The translations under genes and the position numbers were made by a program. Below are positions 42,675 to 52,074 of a stretch of DNA of 64,000 nt, in pieces. Position 1 is the first letter of the stretch; every line of letters begins with the position of its first letter. The notes below the pieces were generated by a model, which saw only the letters and a list, made by a program, of their open reading frames with translations, made no database searches and was not told where the DNA came from. Source of the stretch: an uncultured Paracoccaceae bacterium (GTDB lineage Bacteria; Pseudomonadota; Alphaproteobacteria; Rhodobacterales; Rhodobacteraceae); assembly GCA_951812305.1 (NCBI GenBank), contig CATOSB010000002.1, positions 682,001 to 746,000 on the forward strand, read 5' to 3'.

Positions 42675-43148
42675 TTACTCCTGCAGCACACAGTAAGGCG
42701 CGATAGAGCGGCCCTCGCGACACGAAATCAATTCTCCAACGAGGGCGGCCATTTCGGTAATTTCACACCCGGCCTGCGCCACTTCTGCGCCCGTGCCAGT
42801 GAAATTTGCCCCGACGCTTGAGCATTTATTGGCGACATATCCGCGCCACTGGCTCATTAAATCGCCGAGCTCCGTTGCGCCCCGATCGGTGAGCCTGCCG
42901 CTCAGGTCCGTTTGTTGCACTTCAATCGTGTCGAGCCAGTCTCCTCGTTCCGACATCAGGCACCCAAGGTGGTCCTCCGATTGAATTTCATGACTTGCAC
43001 AGGGTTCAAACAACGCCGCCATGCATTGCCCCCATTCCGCGCCCTGATCGAGGGCACCGATACAGGCCACGACCGCGGCCTGATCTTCCGGCAACTCCTC
43101 TGCCCACAACGGCACCGCACTCAGCACCCATATCACCAGCCATCGCAT
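42675..43148 (-). CDS. Secreted protein, possibly LprI-like
   Basis: This 157-residue protein has a short signal peptide ([16 protein letters not shown]). The mature part has many cysteines (VACIGALD, GQCMAALFEPCAS, GCLMSERG, NKCSSVG, AGCEITE, ISCREG, YCVLQE), so it is probably disulfide-rich in the periplasm. It partly resembles the adjacent LprI-like protein. The start shares a base with the upstream stop (TGATG). No direct link to leucine degradation is evident. Confidence 0.6.
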   Translation of the reverse strand: MRWLVIWVLSAVPLWAEELPEDQAAVVACIGALDQGAEWGQCMAALFEPCASHEIQSEDHLGCLMSERGDWLDTIEVQQTDLSGRLTDRGATELGDLMSQWRGYVANKCSSVGANFTGTGAEVAQAGCEITEMAALVGELISCREGRSIAPYCVLQE

Positions 43149-43639
43149 CAGAAGCCCTCCAGCATCTGGCGCAGAAAGATCGCCTGTTCGCCCGTCATCC
43201 GCATCAGGCAGCCAACGGTTGCCGGACCGCCCCCGGTGCCACCGCCCCATTGCGCGCGTTCATAATCGCAGGTTGCGTCGCGATACGCGATCCAGGTCCG
43301 TTGCATGTCGCGCAAAGCGTCCGCCAGGCTGACCGTCCCGTCCAACCCGCTGTCGCGGCCCCGTTCCCGCGTGCGCAATTCCTGATAGACCGCGTTCAGT
43401 TCCCCGTCCCAAAAGGCCAGTTCCTCGCTGATACAGAACCCCATGCCCACCGTCGTGCTGCCGTCGAACGTGGCAGTCATACAGGCATTGGCCGAGGCGC
43501 CGATGCAGCTTTCCATTTCGTCGTAAGTTCCTGATGTGTCGAGGCAATAACGCGTGTCCGACAGGTCGAAGGTCAGGTTTTGCGCCCCTACGGCAGCGGG
43601 TGGAAATGACATTAATACTGCGAACGCAATCTGCTTCAT
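43148..43639 (-). CDS. Lysozyme inhibitor LprI family (DUF1311) protein
   Basis: This 163-residue protein has a signal peptide ([19 protein letters not shown]). The core [18 protein letters not shown], then [19 protein letters not shown], is the DUF1311/LprI signature. These periplasmic proteins can inhibit lysozyme. It is inserted between isovaleryl-CoA dehydrogenase and the carboxylase beta gene and is probably only cotranscribed with them. Confidence 0.8.
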   Translation of the reverse strand: MKQIAFAVLMSFPPAAVGAQNLTFDLSDTRYCLDTSGTYDEMESCIGASANACMTATFDGSTTVGMGFCISEELAFWDGELNAVYQELRTRERGRDSGLDGTVSLADALRDMQRTWIAYRDATCDYERAQWGGGTGGGPATVGCLMRMTGEQAIFLRQMLEGF

Positions 43640-44799
43640 CCGAACTTCCCCATCAACTCGCGACCGATCAGCATCCGGCGGATTTCACTCGTCCCCGCCC
43701 CGATCTCCATCAGCTTGGCATCCCGGAATATCCGCGCCACCGGCGCATCGCCGAGATACCCGGCCCCGCCCATCGCCTGCACGGCCTGATGGGCAACTTT
43801 CATCGCCTCTTCGCTGGCATAAAGCACACAGGCCGCCGCATCCTGCCGCGTCACCTCGCCCCGGTCGCAGGCCTTGGCGACCTCATAGACATAGGCGCGG
43901 GCAGAATTCATCGCGGTGTACATATCCGCGACCTTTCCTTGCATTAACTGAAAGTTTCCAATGGGTTGGCCGAATTGCTTGCGCTCTGCCAGATAGGGCA
44001 TCACCTCATCAAGGCAGGCCGCCATGATCCCGGTGCCGATGCCCGACAGCACCACACGCTCGTAGTCCAGCCCCGACATCAAAACGGCCGCCCCGCGCCC
44101 CTCTTCACCGAGCACATTCTCAAACGGCACCTCGACATCTTCAAATATCAGCTCGCCTGTGTTTGACCCCCGCATCCCCAGCTTGTCGAAATGGGGGCTG
44201 GTCGAGAACCCGGTCATGGATTTCTCGATGATAAACGCCGTCATGCCCTTCGACCCGGCTTCCGGATCGGTCTTGGCGTAAACCACCAGCGTGTCGGCGT
44301 CCGGCCCATTGGTGATCCAGTATTTATTGCCGTTCAGCCGGTAGTGATCGTTCCTTTTCTCGGCGCGCAGCTTCATCGACACTACGTCCGACCCCGCGCC
44401 CGCCTCTGACATCGCCAGCGCGCCGACATGTTCGCCTGAAATCAACCCCGGCAGGTATTGGCGTCGCTGCTCGTCTGTTCCATTCAGCCGGATCTGGTTC
44501 ACACACAGATTCGAATGCGCGCCATAGGACAGCGAAACCGAGGCCGAGGCGCGCGCCACCTCCTCGACCGCTACGGTATGCGCCAGATAGCCCATACCGA
44601 GCCCGCCGAACTCCTCGTCCACAGTGATCCCGAGCATCCCCAGATCACCCATTTCGCGCCAAAGATCGGCGGGAAACAGGTTGTCAGCGTCAATTCCGGC
44701 TGCCATCGGCTTCAGCCGCTCCTGCGCCCAGCGATGCACCACCTCGCGCAGGGCTTCCACATCCTCGCCCAGATCGAATGTCATTGACGCCAGAAACAT
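43636..44799 (-). CDS. liuA: Isovaleryl-CoA dehydrogenase
   Basis: This 387-residue acyl-CoA dehydrogenase oxidises isovaleryl-CoA to 3-methylcrotonyl-CoA, the first committed liu step, passing electrons to [23 protein letters not shown] and [18 protein letters not shown] bind [18 protein letters not shown] carries the glutamate position typical of isovaleryl-CoA dehydrogenases. [20 protein letters not shown] closes the FAD site. The chosen start is [11 protein letters not shown] with GAGG upstream; MTFDLGED at 44784 is an alternative. First gene of the operon. Confidence 0.92.
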   Translation of the reverse strand: MFLASMTFDLGEDVEALREVVHRWAQERLKPMAAGIDADNLFPADLWREMGDLGMLGITVDEEFGGLGMGYLAHTVAVEEVARASASVSLSYGAHSNLCVNQIRLNGTDEQRRQYLPGLISGEHVGALAMSEAGAGSDVVSMKLRAEKRNDHYRLNGNKYWITNGPDADTLVVYAKTDPEAGSKGMTAFIIEKSMTGFSTSPHFDKLGMRGSNTGELIFEDVEVPFENVLGEEGRGAAVLMSGLDYERVVLSGIGTGIMAACLDEVMPYLAERKQFGQPIGNFQLMQGKVADMYTAMNSARAYVYEVAKACDRGEVTRQDAAACVLYASEEAMKVAHQAVQAMGGAGYLGDAPVARIFRDAKLMEIGAGTSEIRRMLIGRELMGKFG

Positions 44800-44815
44800 C
44801 CCGACCGCCTCTTAT

Positions 44816-44829
44816 TGAACATTTGTTCA
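44816..44829. promoter_or_regulatory. Perfect palindrome upstream of the liu operon, candidate operator
   Basis: TGAACA-TT-TGTTCA is a perfect 6+2+6 inverted repeat centred 23 bases upstream of the liuA start, in an AT-rich stretch of a GC-rich region. This fits an operator overlapping the promoter or leader. TetR- and MerR-type regulators (LiuQ, LiuR) control liu genes in other proteobacteria; no regulator gene is seen beside this operon. The remaining 44830-44995 spacer holds no convincing gene. Confidence 0.5.
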
Positions 44830-44995
44830 TTTAATAGCGTCGATCCGGAACGGTGTCAAAACCTTCCGTCTTCTTCTTGGTCAAAAATACGGAACTCCGG
44901 CGCAGCGGTAAAAATGACCGGTTCGAATCCAGCGTCACGCAACGTCTTGCTGAAAAAAGAGCGTGCGGAAGCACTCAATTTGATTGCGCCGCGCG

Positions 44996-46174
44996 TCAGG
45001 TGCGCACTTCGTCGGCGATGATCCGCGCGATTTGGGCGCAATCCTCCACCGAAAATGTCAGCGGCACACGCATGTCCATCAGCCCCGCCAGAACCTTGTC
45101 GGTCTTGGGCAGTGGTTCCGGGCTGGCATAAGCCCAGCTTGTATATTTGGACGTGAACGCCACCGGCTCCTCATCGCCGAACCATTTCAGTTCGACGCCC
45201 CGGGCCGTGCATCTCTCCATCAGCGCGCGAATATCCGCACCCGACCGGCCAGGCAGCAGGAACTGAAAGCTGGATCCCACAAAATATTCGTCATTCGGCC
45301 GGTTGATGATCTGAACACCGGCAACGCCGCGCAAGCCATCCTCCAGCGCCCGGTAACGCATATTCCAGCGTTCGCATTGTTCCGCCAGTGCCCGCAGCTG
45401 AGGCCTCAGGATCGCGGCGCGTAAATTATCCATCCGCCCCGACATATTCGGGGTTTCCAGCCGGATACGCTCAAACACCTCGGGCCCGGGCGCCGCGCCA
45501 TGGCGCTCGTAAAGCATGTAGCTTCCTGAGAGAACGACGGCGCGCGCCATCAGTTCTTCGTCATCGGTGATCAGGAACCCGCCTTCGCCCGAATTCATGT
45601 GCTTGTAGGTCTGCGTCGAATAACAACCCGCGATCCCGTGCCGCCCCGAGGGCACGCCGCGCCAGGATCCGCCCATTGTATGGGCGCAATCTTCGATCAC
45701 ACGCACATCTGCGCCGTCACATATCTCCATCAGGGCGTCCATATCGCAGATATGTCCGCGCATGTGGCTGAGAAGCAGAACATTTGCGCGATCCGCTTTC
45801 GCGGCGAGGTCATCCAGATCGATTGTCAGTTGCTCGGTGACATCAACAAACACCGGATCCGCCCCCACCCCGGCAATTGCGCCGGGCACGGGTGCCAGCG
45901 TGAAGGCGTTTGACAGAACTTTGTCGCCGGGCGTCACACCCACGGCGCGCAGGGCGGTGGCCATCGCATAACCGCCCGAGGTCACGGCAAGACAGTATTT
46001 GGACCCCATCGCGGCCGCGAATTCTTCTTCCAACAGCGCGGCCTCGCCTTTTTCACCATCCGCCAGGTTATATCGATGCAACCGCCCGTGGCGCAGAACG
46101 TCCATTGCGGCGGCGATCCCTTCTTCCGGGATCGGTTCCTGTTGGGTGAAATTGCCGGTGAATCGCTCGCTCAT
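44996..46174 (-). CDS. DegT/DnrJ/EryC1/StrS-family aminotransferase
   Basis: This 392-residue PLP-dependent enzyme belongs to the sugar aminotransferase group. AVTSGGYAMATALRAVGV holds the phosphate-binding loop. VIEDCAHTMGGSWRG has the Asp that contacts the pyridine nitrogen. STQTYKHMNSGEGGF contains the Schiff-base lysine. FQFLLPGRSGADIRALMERC is near the C terminus. The start is MSERFTGNFTQQ at 46174. It stands alone, with no sugar nucleotide genes nearby, so the substrate is open. Confidence 0.85.
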   Translation of the reverse strand: MSERFTGNFTQQEPIPEEGIAAAMDVLRHGRLHRYNLADGEKGEAALLEEEFAAAMGSKYCLAVTSGGYAMATALRAVGVTPGDKVLSNAFTLAPVPGAIAGVGADPVFVDVTEQLTIDLDDLAAKADRANVLLLSHMRGHICDMDALMEICDGADVRVIEDCAHTMGGSWRGVPSGRHGIAGCYSTQTYKHMNSGEGGFLITDDEELMARAVVLSGSYMLYERHGAAPGPEVFERIRLETPNMSGRMDNLRAAILRPQLRALAEQCERWNMRYRALEDGLRGVAGVQIINRPNDEYFVGSSFQFLLPGRSGADIRALMERCTARGVELKWFGDEEPVAFTSKYTSWAYASPEPLPKTDKVLAGLMDMRVPLTFSVEDCAQIARIIADEVRT

Positions 46175-46281
46175 GGGCTGCACCCTGCAACCCGGCGCGG
46201 TCACGGTCAATGTCGCAGGCGAAAGCCTTACCTGTCGCAAATCGCCACGCCGCACGGCACAGAACCTGCCAGATTTGGCGC

Positions 46282-47616
46282 ATGAAACCATCCGAATTCA
46301 TCCACGCGCTGCGATTTGATGATCTGCCCGAACCGGTTGTCGCGCAGGCTAAACTGTGCCTCCTGGACCTCATCGGGATCGCCATTGGCGGGCGCACCAC
46401 GCGGTTGTCGGACATGATCTGCGCCCATGCACACAGCCAGTTCGCGGGGCTACAACCGATGCTGTTTGATGGCCGCACGGCCAGCGCCACTGGCGTCGCG
46501 CTTGCCGGTGGCATGACCATCGACGCGCTGGATGGTCATGACGGCTACAACCCCGCCAAAGGCCATGTGGGATGCGGGCTGTTCCCCGCCGCGTTTGCGC
46601 TTGCAGTCGAGGCCGGGCAATCGGACGGTCGGGAATTTCTGACCACAATTGCAATGGGATACGAACTCGGCTCCCGCCTCGGGGTGATCCTGCATGACAC
46701 CACGCCGGATTACCACACATCTGGCGCGTGGATTGCGGTTGCCGCCGCAGCGACCGGTGCGCGGGTGTTCAATATGGACGCAGACCAAACCGCCCACGCG
46801 CTTGGCATCGCCGAATATCACGGGCCGCGCAGCCAGATGATGCGATGTATCGACCATCCCACGATGCTGAAAGACGGCTCTGGCTGGGGCGCGATGGCGG
46901 GCGTGTCTGCCGCAATTCTGGCGCGCGACGGCTTCACCGGCGCACCGGCATTGACGATGGTCGATCCGCACTCGATGTGGTCCGATCTTAGCGATAACTG
47001 GCTGATTACGCAGCAATATTTCAAACCTTATCCGGTGTGCCGCTGGGCACAGGGGCCAGTCGAAGCTGCGCTACAATTGCGCTGTGAACATGACCTTACC
47101 GGTGACGACGTTGCCGCGATCAAAGTGGCGAGTTTCCATGAAGCCACAAGGCTGGCCACCGCTGAACCCAAAACCACCGAAGAGGCGCAATATTCCACCT
47201 CGTTCCCGGTCGCCGTCGCACTGGCACGCGGCGCTGTTGGACCGGCAGACATTGCAGATGATGCGCTTTCTGACCCCGAAATCCTGCGCCTCAGCCGTGC
47301 ACTGACCATGGCGGAAGACGACTATGCCAATTCGCATTTTCCAGTGGACCGATTTGCCCGGGTCACGATCACGACCCGTGACGGCAAAGAGTTGGCCAGT
47401 GACTGGGTGCAGCCGAAATGGGATCATCGTGCGCCGCCCAGAGAAGCGGAACTGCGTGCCAAATTTCACGATCTCGCGGACCCGCTTATTGGCGCAGCGC
47501 GCGCCCATGCGATTGAAAACGCGATTGAATCTTTGGCCGATGACGGGCTTGAACCGCTTATGCCGCTGATCACTCAGCCGATTAGTTCGGCAACCACATC
47601 CGCCAGATCGGCGTAA
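46282..47616 (+). CDS. MmgE/PrpD family protein
   Basis: This 444-residue protein has the fold of 2-methylcitrate dehydratase and aconitate decarboxylase. LDLIGIAIGGRTTRLSDMI and DALDGHDGYNPAKGHVGCGL are conserved near the N terminus. YHTSGAWIAVAAAATGARVF and YPVCRWAQGPVEAAL follow. The substrate is unknown; no prpC or prpB is present, so methylcitrate is not supported. It is divergent from the DegT gene (107-base spacer). Its last 43 bases overlap the convergent phosphatase gene. Confidence 0.82.
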   Translation: MKPSEFIHALRFDDLPEPVVAQAKLCLLDLIGIAIGGRTTRLSDMICAHAHSQFAGLQPMLFDGRTASATGVALAGGMTIDALDGHDGYNPAKGHVGCGLFPAAFALAVEAGQSDGREFLTTIAMGYELGSRLGVILHDTTPDYHTSGAWIAVAAAATGARVFNMDADQTAHALGIAEYHGPRSQMMRCIDHPTMLKDGSGWGAMAGVSAAILARDGFTGAPALTMVDPHSMWSDLSDNWLITQQYFKPYPVCRWAQGPVEAALQLRCEHDLTGDDVAAIKVASFHEATRLATAEPKTTEEAQYSTSFPVAVALARGAVGPADIADDALSDPEILRLSRALTMAEDDYANSHFPVDRFARVTITTRDGKELASDWVQPKWDHRAPPREAELRAKFHDLADPLIGAARAHAIENAIESLADDGLEPLMPLITQPISSATTSARSA

Positions 47617-48233
47617 TCATGCAACAATCCCTCTGGCGACAGGTCACGCACGTCCTCGTCGCCGGGCCCGAATGTCACCAGAACCGACGGCACGCCCGCC
47701 GCGCGTGATGTGTCGCGATCGGTTTTCGTATCACCAATCAGCAAAGAACGTGAAACCACACCGCCTGCGCGCTCAACGGCGGCAACATAGGGCGTAGGGT
47801 CCGGCTTGCGCAGCGGCAACGAATCCGCACCGATCAGCGAGCCGAACAGATCACGCACGCCGAGGTTTGTCATAAGGGTTTCGGCGAGACCCTCTGGCTT
47901 GTTCGTGCAAATGCCGGTCGCGTAACCATTCGACCGCAGAACCTCCACCGCTTCGACGCTGCGGGGATACATTTTCGTATGCACATCAATGGCTTCTCGG
48001 TAGTGACCCAACAGCAACGGGTATTGCGCGTCAACCGGTTCCGGCCCCATTTCAAGCCGCTCAAATCCCAGCGTCAACATTGCCCGCCCACCGCGCAAGG
48101 CGGTTGCCTGATCCCGCGCAGGATCCAGCACGTCACCCAATCCAAGGCCGCAAAAGCACGCATTTGCCGCCGCGATCAGATCGCGACTTGTGTCCGCAAG
48201 TGTCCCGTCGAGATCAAAAATCACCGTGCGCAT
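47574..48233 (-). CDS. gph: Phosphoglycolate phosphatase, HAD family
   Basis: This 219-residue HAD-superfamily phosphatase removes phosphate from 2-phosphoglycolate or a related small substrate. Motif I is VIFDLDGTLADTS, motif II is GICTNKPEG, and motif III/IV is RKPDPTPYVAAVERAG with LLIGDTKTDRDTSRAAG. The start is MRTVIFDLDG at 48233; the open frame upstream is not conserved. It is convergent with, and overlaps, the MmgE gene. Confidence 0.85.
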   Translation of the reverse strand: MRTVIFDLDGTLADTSRDLIAAANACFCGLGLGDVLDPARDQATALRGGRAMLTLGFERLEMGPEPVDAQYPLLLGHYREAIDVHTKMYPRSVEAVEVLRSNGYATGICTNKPEGLAETLMTNLGVRDLFGSLIGADSLPLRKPDPTPYVAAVERAGGVVSRSLLIGDTKTDRDTSRAAGVPSVLVTFGPGDEDVRDLSPEGLLHDYADLADVVAELIG

Positions 48234-48362
48234 CGCCCACCCCTTGGCGCAATTTCGCCAAATGCTGTAACGTCCTGTCACCACAATTGATAGCCCCCCA
48301 TCTTGCCTCAACCGCAAGGGACAGTAGAAGGGGCATTAAGGAATTGAGGGGCGGCGAAGTTC

Positions 48363-49718
48363 ATGTCCACTGCATTGATCGTGCTGGCGGCAGGCCAGGG
48401 CACGCGGATGAATTCCGATTTGCCGAAGGTTTTGCACCAGCTGGGTGGCGCGCCGCTGTTTGCCCACGCGGTGTGGTCAGGCCGCGCGCTGGAACCGGAG
48501 CGGGTGGCGCTGGTCACCGGTCACGGGTCAGAGGATGTTGCCAAAGCGGCGGCGGCGCTGGACATCGAGGCTGACATTGTCGTTCAGGATGAGCGGCTTG
48601 GTACCGGCCATGCGGTCGCGCAAGCGCGCGAGGCTTTGGCGGGGTTCGAGGGCGATGCCGTCGTCCTTTATGGCGATACGCCGTTTATCAGTTCTGAAAC
48701 CTTAACCGCCATGCAAGACGCTCGGGCGAGTTTTGATGTCGCGATCCTTGGGTTTCATGCGGCGCACCCCGGCCGTTATGGTCGACTGGTCGTCAATGAC
48801 GGAACGCTTGAAAAGATCGTCGAATACAAGGACGCCACGGACGCAGAACGCGCCATAACGCTTTGTAATTCAGGCGTGGTTATGGCGTCTGGCTCAGTCC
48901 TCCTCGACCTTGTTACCGCCATCGGAAACGACAATGCTGCGGGCGAATATTACCTCACCGACATCGTGGAAATCGCCAATGCACGCGGGCTGAAATGCAC
49001 GGCTGTCACCTGTGACGAGGCCGAAACTCTTGGCATCAACACCCGTGCAGAACTCGCCGCCGCTGAAGCGATCTTTCAGGAAAACGCCCGCACCGATGCA
49101 CTCGCAAATGGCGTCACACTCACCGCCCCGGATACCGTCTTCTTCAGCCACGACACTCATATCGGCCGCGACACGATTGTCGAGGCCAATGTCATCTTCG
49201 CCCCCGGCGTCACGGTCGAATTTGGCGCAACGATCCGCGCCTTCAGCCATTTGGAGGGGTGCCACGTCGCCACTGGCGCCACTATCGGCCCCTATGCCCG
49301 CCTCCGCCCCGGTGCCGAAATCGGTGACGGCGCGCGTGTTGGTAATTTTGTCGAGGTCAAGAATGCAACGCTTGCCGAGGGCGCGAAGGCAAACCACCTG
49401 ACCTATCTGGGCGATGCCACAGTGGGCAAAGGCGCCAATATCGGCGCGGGCACAATCACCTGCAATTACAACGGCGTAGACAAATTCCGGACCGAAATCG
49501 GCGAGCACGCGTTCATCGGTTCCGACACCATGCTGATCGCCCCGGTGCGCGTCGGTGACGAAGCAATGACGGCCAGCGGATCTGTGGTGACAAAGGATGT
49601 CCCCGATGGCGGCCTTGCGTTGGGGCGCGCCGATCAGGTTACCAAACCCGGCGCAGGGCGGCGGTTGATGGAAATGTACCGCAAAGCCAAGGCAAAGAGG
49701 CAAAAGGCAGCAGAATAA
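48363..49718 (+). CDS. glmU: Bifunctional UDP-GlcNAc pyrophosphorylase / GlcN-1-P acetyltransferase
   Basis: This 451-residue enzyme makes UDP-N-acetylglucosamine for peptidoglycan and LPS. The N-terminal uridylyltransferase domain has VLAAGQGTRMNSDLPKVLH, then GTGHAVAQA and LYGDTPFI. The C-terminal left-handed beta-helix shows hexapeptide repeats with the acetyltransferase segment FVEVKNATLAEGAKANHLTY. It overlaps glmS by one base (TAATG). Confidence 0.96.
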   Translation: MSTALIVLAAGQGTRMNSDLPKVLHQLGGAPLFAHAVWSGRALEPERVALVTGHGSEDVAKAAAALDIEADIVVQDERLGTGHAVAQAREALAGFEGDAVVLYGDTPFISSETLTAMQDARASFDVAILGFHAAHPGRYGRLVVNDGTLEKIVEYKDATDAERAITLCNSGVVMASGSVLLDLVTAIGNDNAAGEYYLTDIVEIANARGLKCTAVTCDEAETLGINTRAELAAAEAIFQENARTDALANGVTLTAPDTVFFSHDTHIGRDTIVEANVIFAPGVTVEFGATIRAFSHLEGCHVATGATIGPYARLRPGAEIGDGARVGNFVEVKNATLAEGAKANHLTYLGDATVGKGANIGAGTITCNYNGVDKFRTEIGEHAFIGSDTMLIAPVRVGDEAMTASGSVVTKDVPDGGLALGRADQVTKPGAGRRLMEMYRKAKAKRQKAAE

Positions 49719-51529
49719 TGTGTGGAATCATTGGTGTACTGGGAAATCACGGGGCTGCCCCGATCATGGTCGAGGCGCTGAAACGGCTGGAATACCGTGG
49801 TTATGACAGCGCCGGTATTGCGACAATTGACGCTGACCGCCGTCTTGCCCGCCGCCGCGCCGTCGGCAAGCTTGTTAATCTCTCCGACCTCCTCGTCCAC
49901 GACCCGCTGGCCGGGAAATCCGGCATCGGCCATACCCGCTGGGCCACCCACGGCGCGCCCACAGTTTCCAACGCCCACCCGCACCAGACCGGTCGGGTGG
50001 CTGTCGTGCATAACGGCATTATCGAAAACTTCCGCGAGCTGCGTGCAGAGCTGGAAGCCCAAGGCGTTGAATTTCATACCGAAACCGACACCGAAACCGT
50101 CGTAGCCCTGACCGAAAGTTTTCTGAAGCAGGGTCTTTCGGCCCGTGATGCCGCCGAACAGACCATCGCCCGTCTGGAAGGCGCCTATGCGCTGTGTTTC
50201 CTGTTTGACGGTGATGACGATCTGCTGATCGCGGCGCGCAAGGGCTCTCCGCTGGTGATCGGGCACGGCGACGGCGAGGTTTTTGTCGGCTCGGATGCCA
50301 TCGCACTCGGGCCTCTCACCGATCGTCTGACCTACCTGGAAGAAGGCGACTGGGCGGTTCTGACCCGCGACAGTGTTGAGATCATGGATACGAATGGCAG
50401 CCTCGCCAACCGTGCCGTCACCACAATCCAGATCGACGCCACCCGCATCGACAAGGCCGGCCACAAGCATTTCATGGCCAAGGAAATCGCCGAACAGCCG
50501 ATGGTGATCGGTGATGCGATCAACGCTTATGTGCAGGACGGTGAAATCAACCTGCCACAGCTGGACTTCACGGGTATCGAGCGGATTTCCATCGTCGCCT
50601 GCGGAACCGCCTTTCTGGCCGGGTCGGTGGCAAAATACTGGTTCGAACAGATCGCGCGCATCCCCGCCGAGGTCGATATCGCCAGCGAATTCCGCTATCG
50701 CGAACCGCCCATTGCCCCCAATACATTGACCATCTTCCTCAGCCAGTCGGGCGAAACCGCTGACACGCTGGCCGCGTTGCGATACGCGCAAGGCAAGGCG
50801 CAGGTCGTGTCGATCACTAATGTCGCGACCTCCACCATCGCGCGCGAGGCCGATCTGAACCTGCCGATCCACGCCGGCGCGGAAATCGGGGTCGCCTCGA
50901 CCAAGGCATTCACCTGCAAGCTCGTGGTGCTGGCCGCATTGGCCCTGAAAGCCGCCGCCGACAAGGGCGCGCTCAACGCTGAAACCATCGCCCAACACAC
51001 AACCAACCTGCAACGCCTGCCGGGTCTGATCAATCAGGCGCTGGAACGTTCCGGCGACATCGACCGCGTCGCCCACAAAGTCGCCGAGGCGCAGGATGTG
51101 CTGTTTCTGGGGCGCGGCGCGATGTTCCCCCTGGCGCTGGAAGGTGCTCTTAAACTTAAGGAAATCAGCTACATACACGCCGAAGGTTATGCATCAGGTG
51201 AACTGAAACACGGCCCCATCGCTCTAATTGAACAATCCGTCCCCGTTGTTGTTCTCGCGCCCAGAGACAGCCTGTTCGACAAGACCGTCAGCAACATGCA
51301 AGAGGTCATGGCGCGCGATGGCAAGGTGTTGTTGATCACCGACGCGCAAGGCGCGAAGATCGCCTCTGACGGTGCCTGGAACACCATCATCATGCCCGAC
51401 GTGCCGGAAATTTTCGCACCGATCCTCTACGCCATTCCGGCCCAGCTCCTCGCCTATCACACGGCGGTCGCCAAAGGCACGGATGTCGACCAACCCCGCA
51501 ATCTCGCCAAATCCGTAACGGTGGAATAA
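49718..51529 (+). CDS. glmS: Glutamine-fructose-6-phosphate aminotransferase
   Basis: This 603-residue enzyme makes glucosamine-6-phosphate from fructose-6-phosphate and glutamine. The N-terminal nucleophile is Cys2 (MCGIIGVLGNHGAAP) of the glutaminase domain, with RGYDSAGIA and GHTRWATHG. Two SIS domains follow (SIVACGTAFLAGSVAKYWFE, FLSQSGETADTLAALRYA). LAKSVTVE is the standard C terminus. No glmS ribozyme is expected, since it is cotranscribed with glmU. Confidence 0.97.
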   Translation: MCGIIGVLGNHGAAPIMVEALKRLEYRGYDSAGIATIDADRRLARRRAVGKLVNLSDLLVHDPLAGKSGIGHTRWATHGAPTVSNAHPHQTGRVAVVHNGIIENFRELRAELEAQGVEFHTETDTETVVALTESFLKQGLSARDAAEQTIARLEGAYALCFLFDGDDDLLIAARKGSPLVIGHGDGEVFVGSDAIALGPLTDRLTYLEEGDWAVLTRDSVEIMDTNGSLANRAVTTIQIDATRIDKAGHKHFMAKEIAEQPMVIGDAINAYVQDGEINLPQLDFTGIERISIVACGTAFLAGSVAKYWFEQIARIPAEVDIASEFRYREPPIAPNTLTIFLSQSGETADTLAALRYAQGKAQVVSITNVATSTIAREADLNLPIHAGAEIGVASTKAFTCKLVVLAALALKAAADKGALNAETIAQHTTNLQRLPGLINQALERSGDIDRVAHKVAEAQDVLFLGRGAMFPLALEGALKLKEISYIHAEGYASGELKHGPIALIEQSVPVVVLAPRDSLFDKTVSNMQEVMARDGKVLLITDAQGAKIASDGAWNTIIMPDVPEIFAPILYAIPAQLLAYHTAVAKGTDVDQPRNLAKSVTVE

Positions 51530-52074
51530 TGGCCGACCAATACCCATCCCTTGACGACCGCTTGACCAAGTTCATCGAAGAACAGCACATTTTCTTCGTT
51601 GGCACCGCTGCGACGGACTCCCGGGTCAACGTTTCCCCCAAGGGCATGGTGTCCTTACGCGTCCTCGGCCCCAACCGCATTATCTGGCGCAATCTGACGG
51701 GCAGCGGCAATGAAACCGCCGGGCATCTTGCGCAGGTCAATCGCATGACGCTGATGTGGTGTTCTTTCGCGCTGAAGCCGATGATCCTGCGCGCCTATGG
51801 TTCTGCGCGCACGATCAATGCGACCGAAGCGGAATTCGCCGATCTGAATGCCCATTTCCCCCACCATATCGGCGCGCGGCAAATCTATGACATGACCATC
51901 GACATGGTGCAGACCTCCTGCGGCTATGCGGTGCCGAAATTTGATCTGGTCGAGGAACGCGACACCCTGACCAAATGGACGGCAGACAAAGGCCCCGATG
52001 GCGTGCGCGCCTATTGGAAAGAGCGCAACCAGCAGACAATTGACGGCCTGCCGACCGGCACGCCCGAGGCATGA
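51529..52074 (+). CDS. Pyridoxamine 5'-phosphate oxidase-like FMN-binding protein
   Basis: This 181-residue split-barrel protein has the PNPOx-like N terminus KFIEEQHIFFVGTAATDSRV with NVSPKGMVSLRVLGPNRIIW. RMTLMWCSFALKPMILRAYG is also conserved. Members bind FMN, F420 or heme, and this one is not the biosynthetic PdxH. It overlaps the glmS stop (TAATGG) and the next gene (ATGA), so it is in the same transcript. Confidence 0.8.
   Translation: MADQYPSLDDRLTKFIEEQHIFFVGTAATDSRVNVSPKGMVSLRVLGPNRIIWRNLTGSGNETAGHLAQVNRMTLMWCSFALKPMILRAYGSARTINATEAEFADLNAHFPHHIGARQIYDMTIDMVQTSCGYAVPKFDLVEERDTLTKWTADKGPDGVRAYWKERNQQTIDGLPTGTPEA

Noticed and set aside
44870..44945. tRNA-like T-loop sequence GGTTCGAATCC at 44920-44930
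   Set aside because: The flanking bases do not form a proper T-stem, and no D-arm, anticodon arm or acceptor stem can be folded around it.
44856..45041. Minus-strand frame after the DegT gene that reads TLRDAGFEPVIFTAAPEF
   Set aside because: It overlaps the end of the DegT gene, has no start codon or ribosome binding site downstream of it, and matches no family I recognise.
49634..51178. 514-codon open frame opposite glmS
   Set aside because: Antisense shadow of a textbook glmS gene; Gly/Val/Asp-rich composition without motifs.
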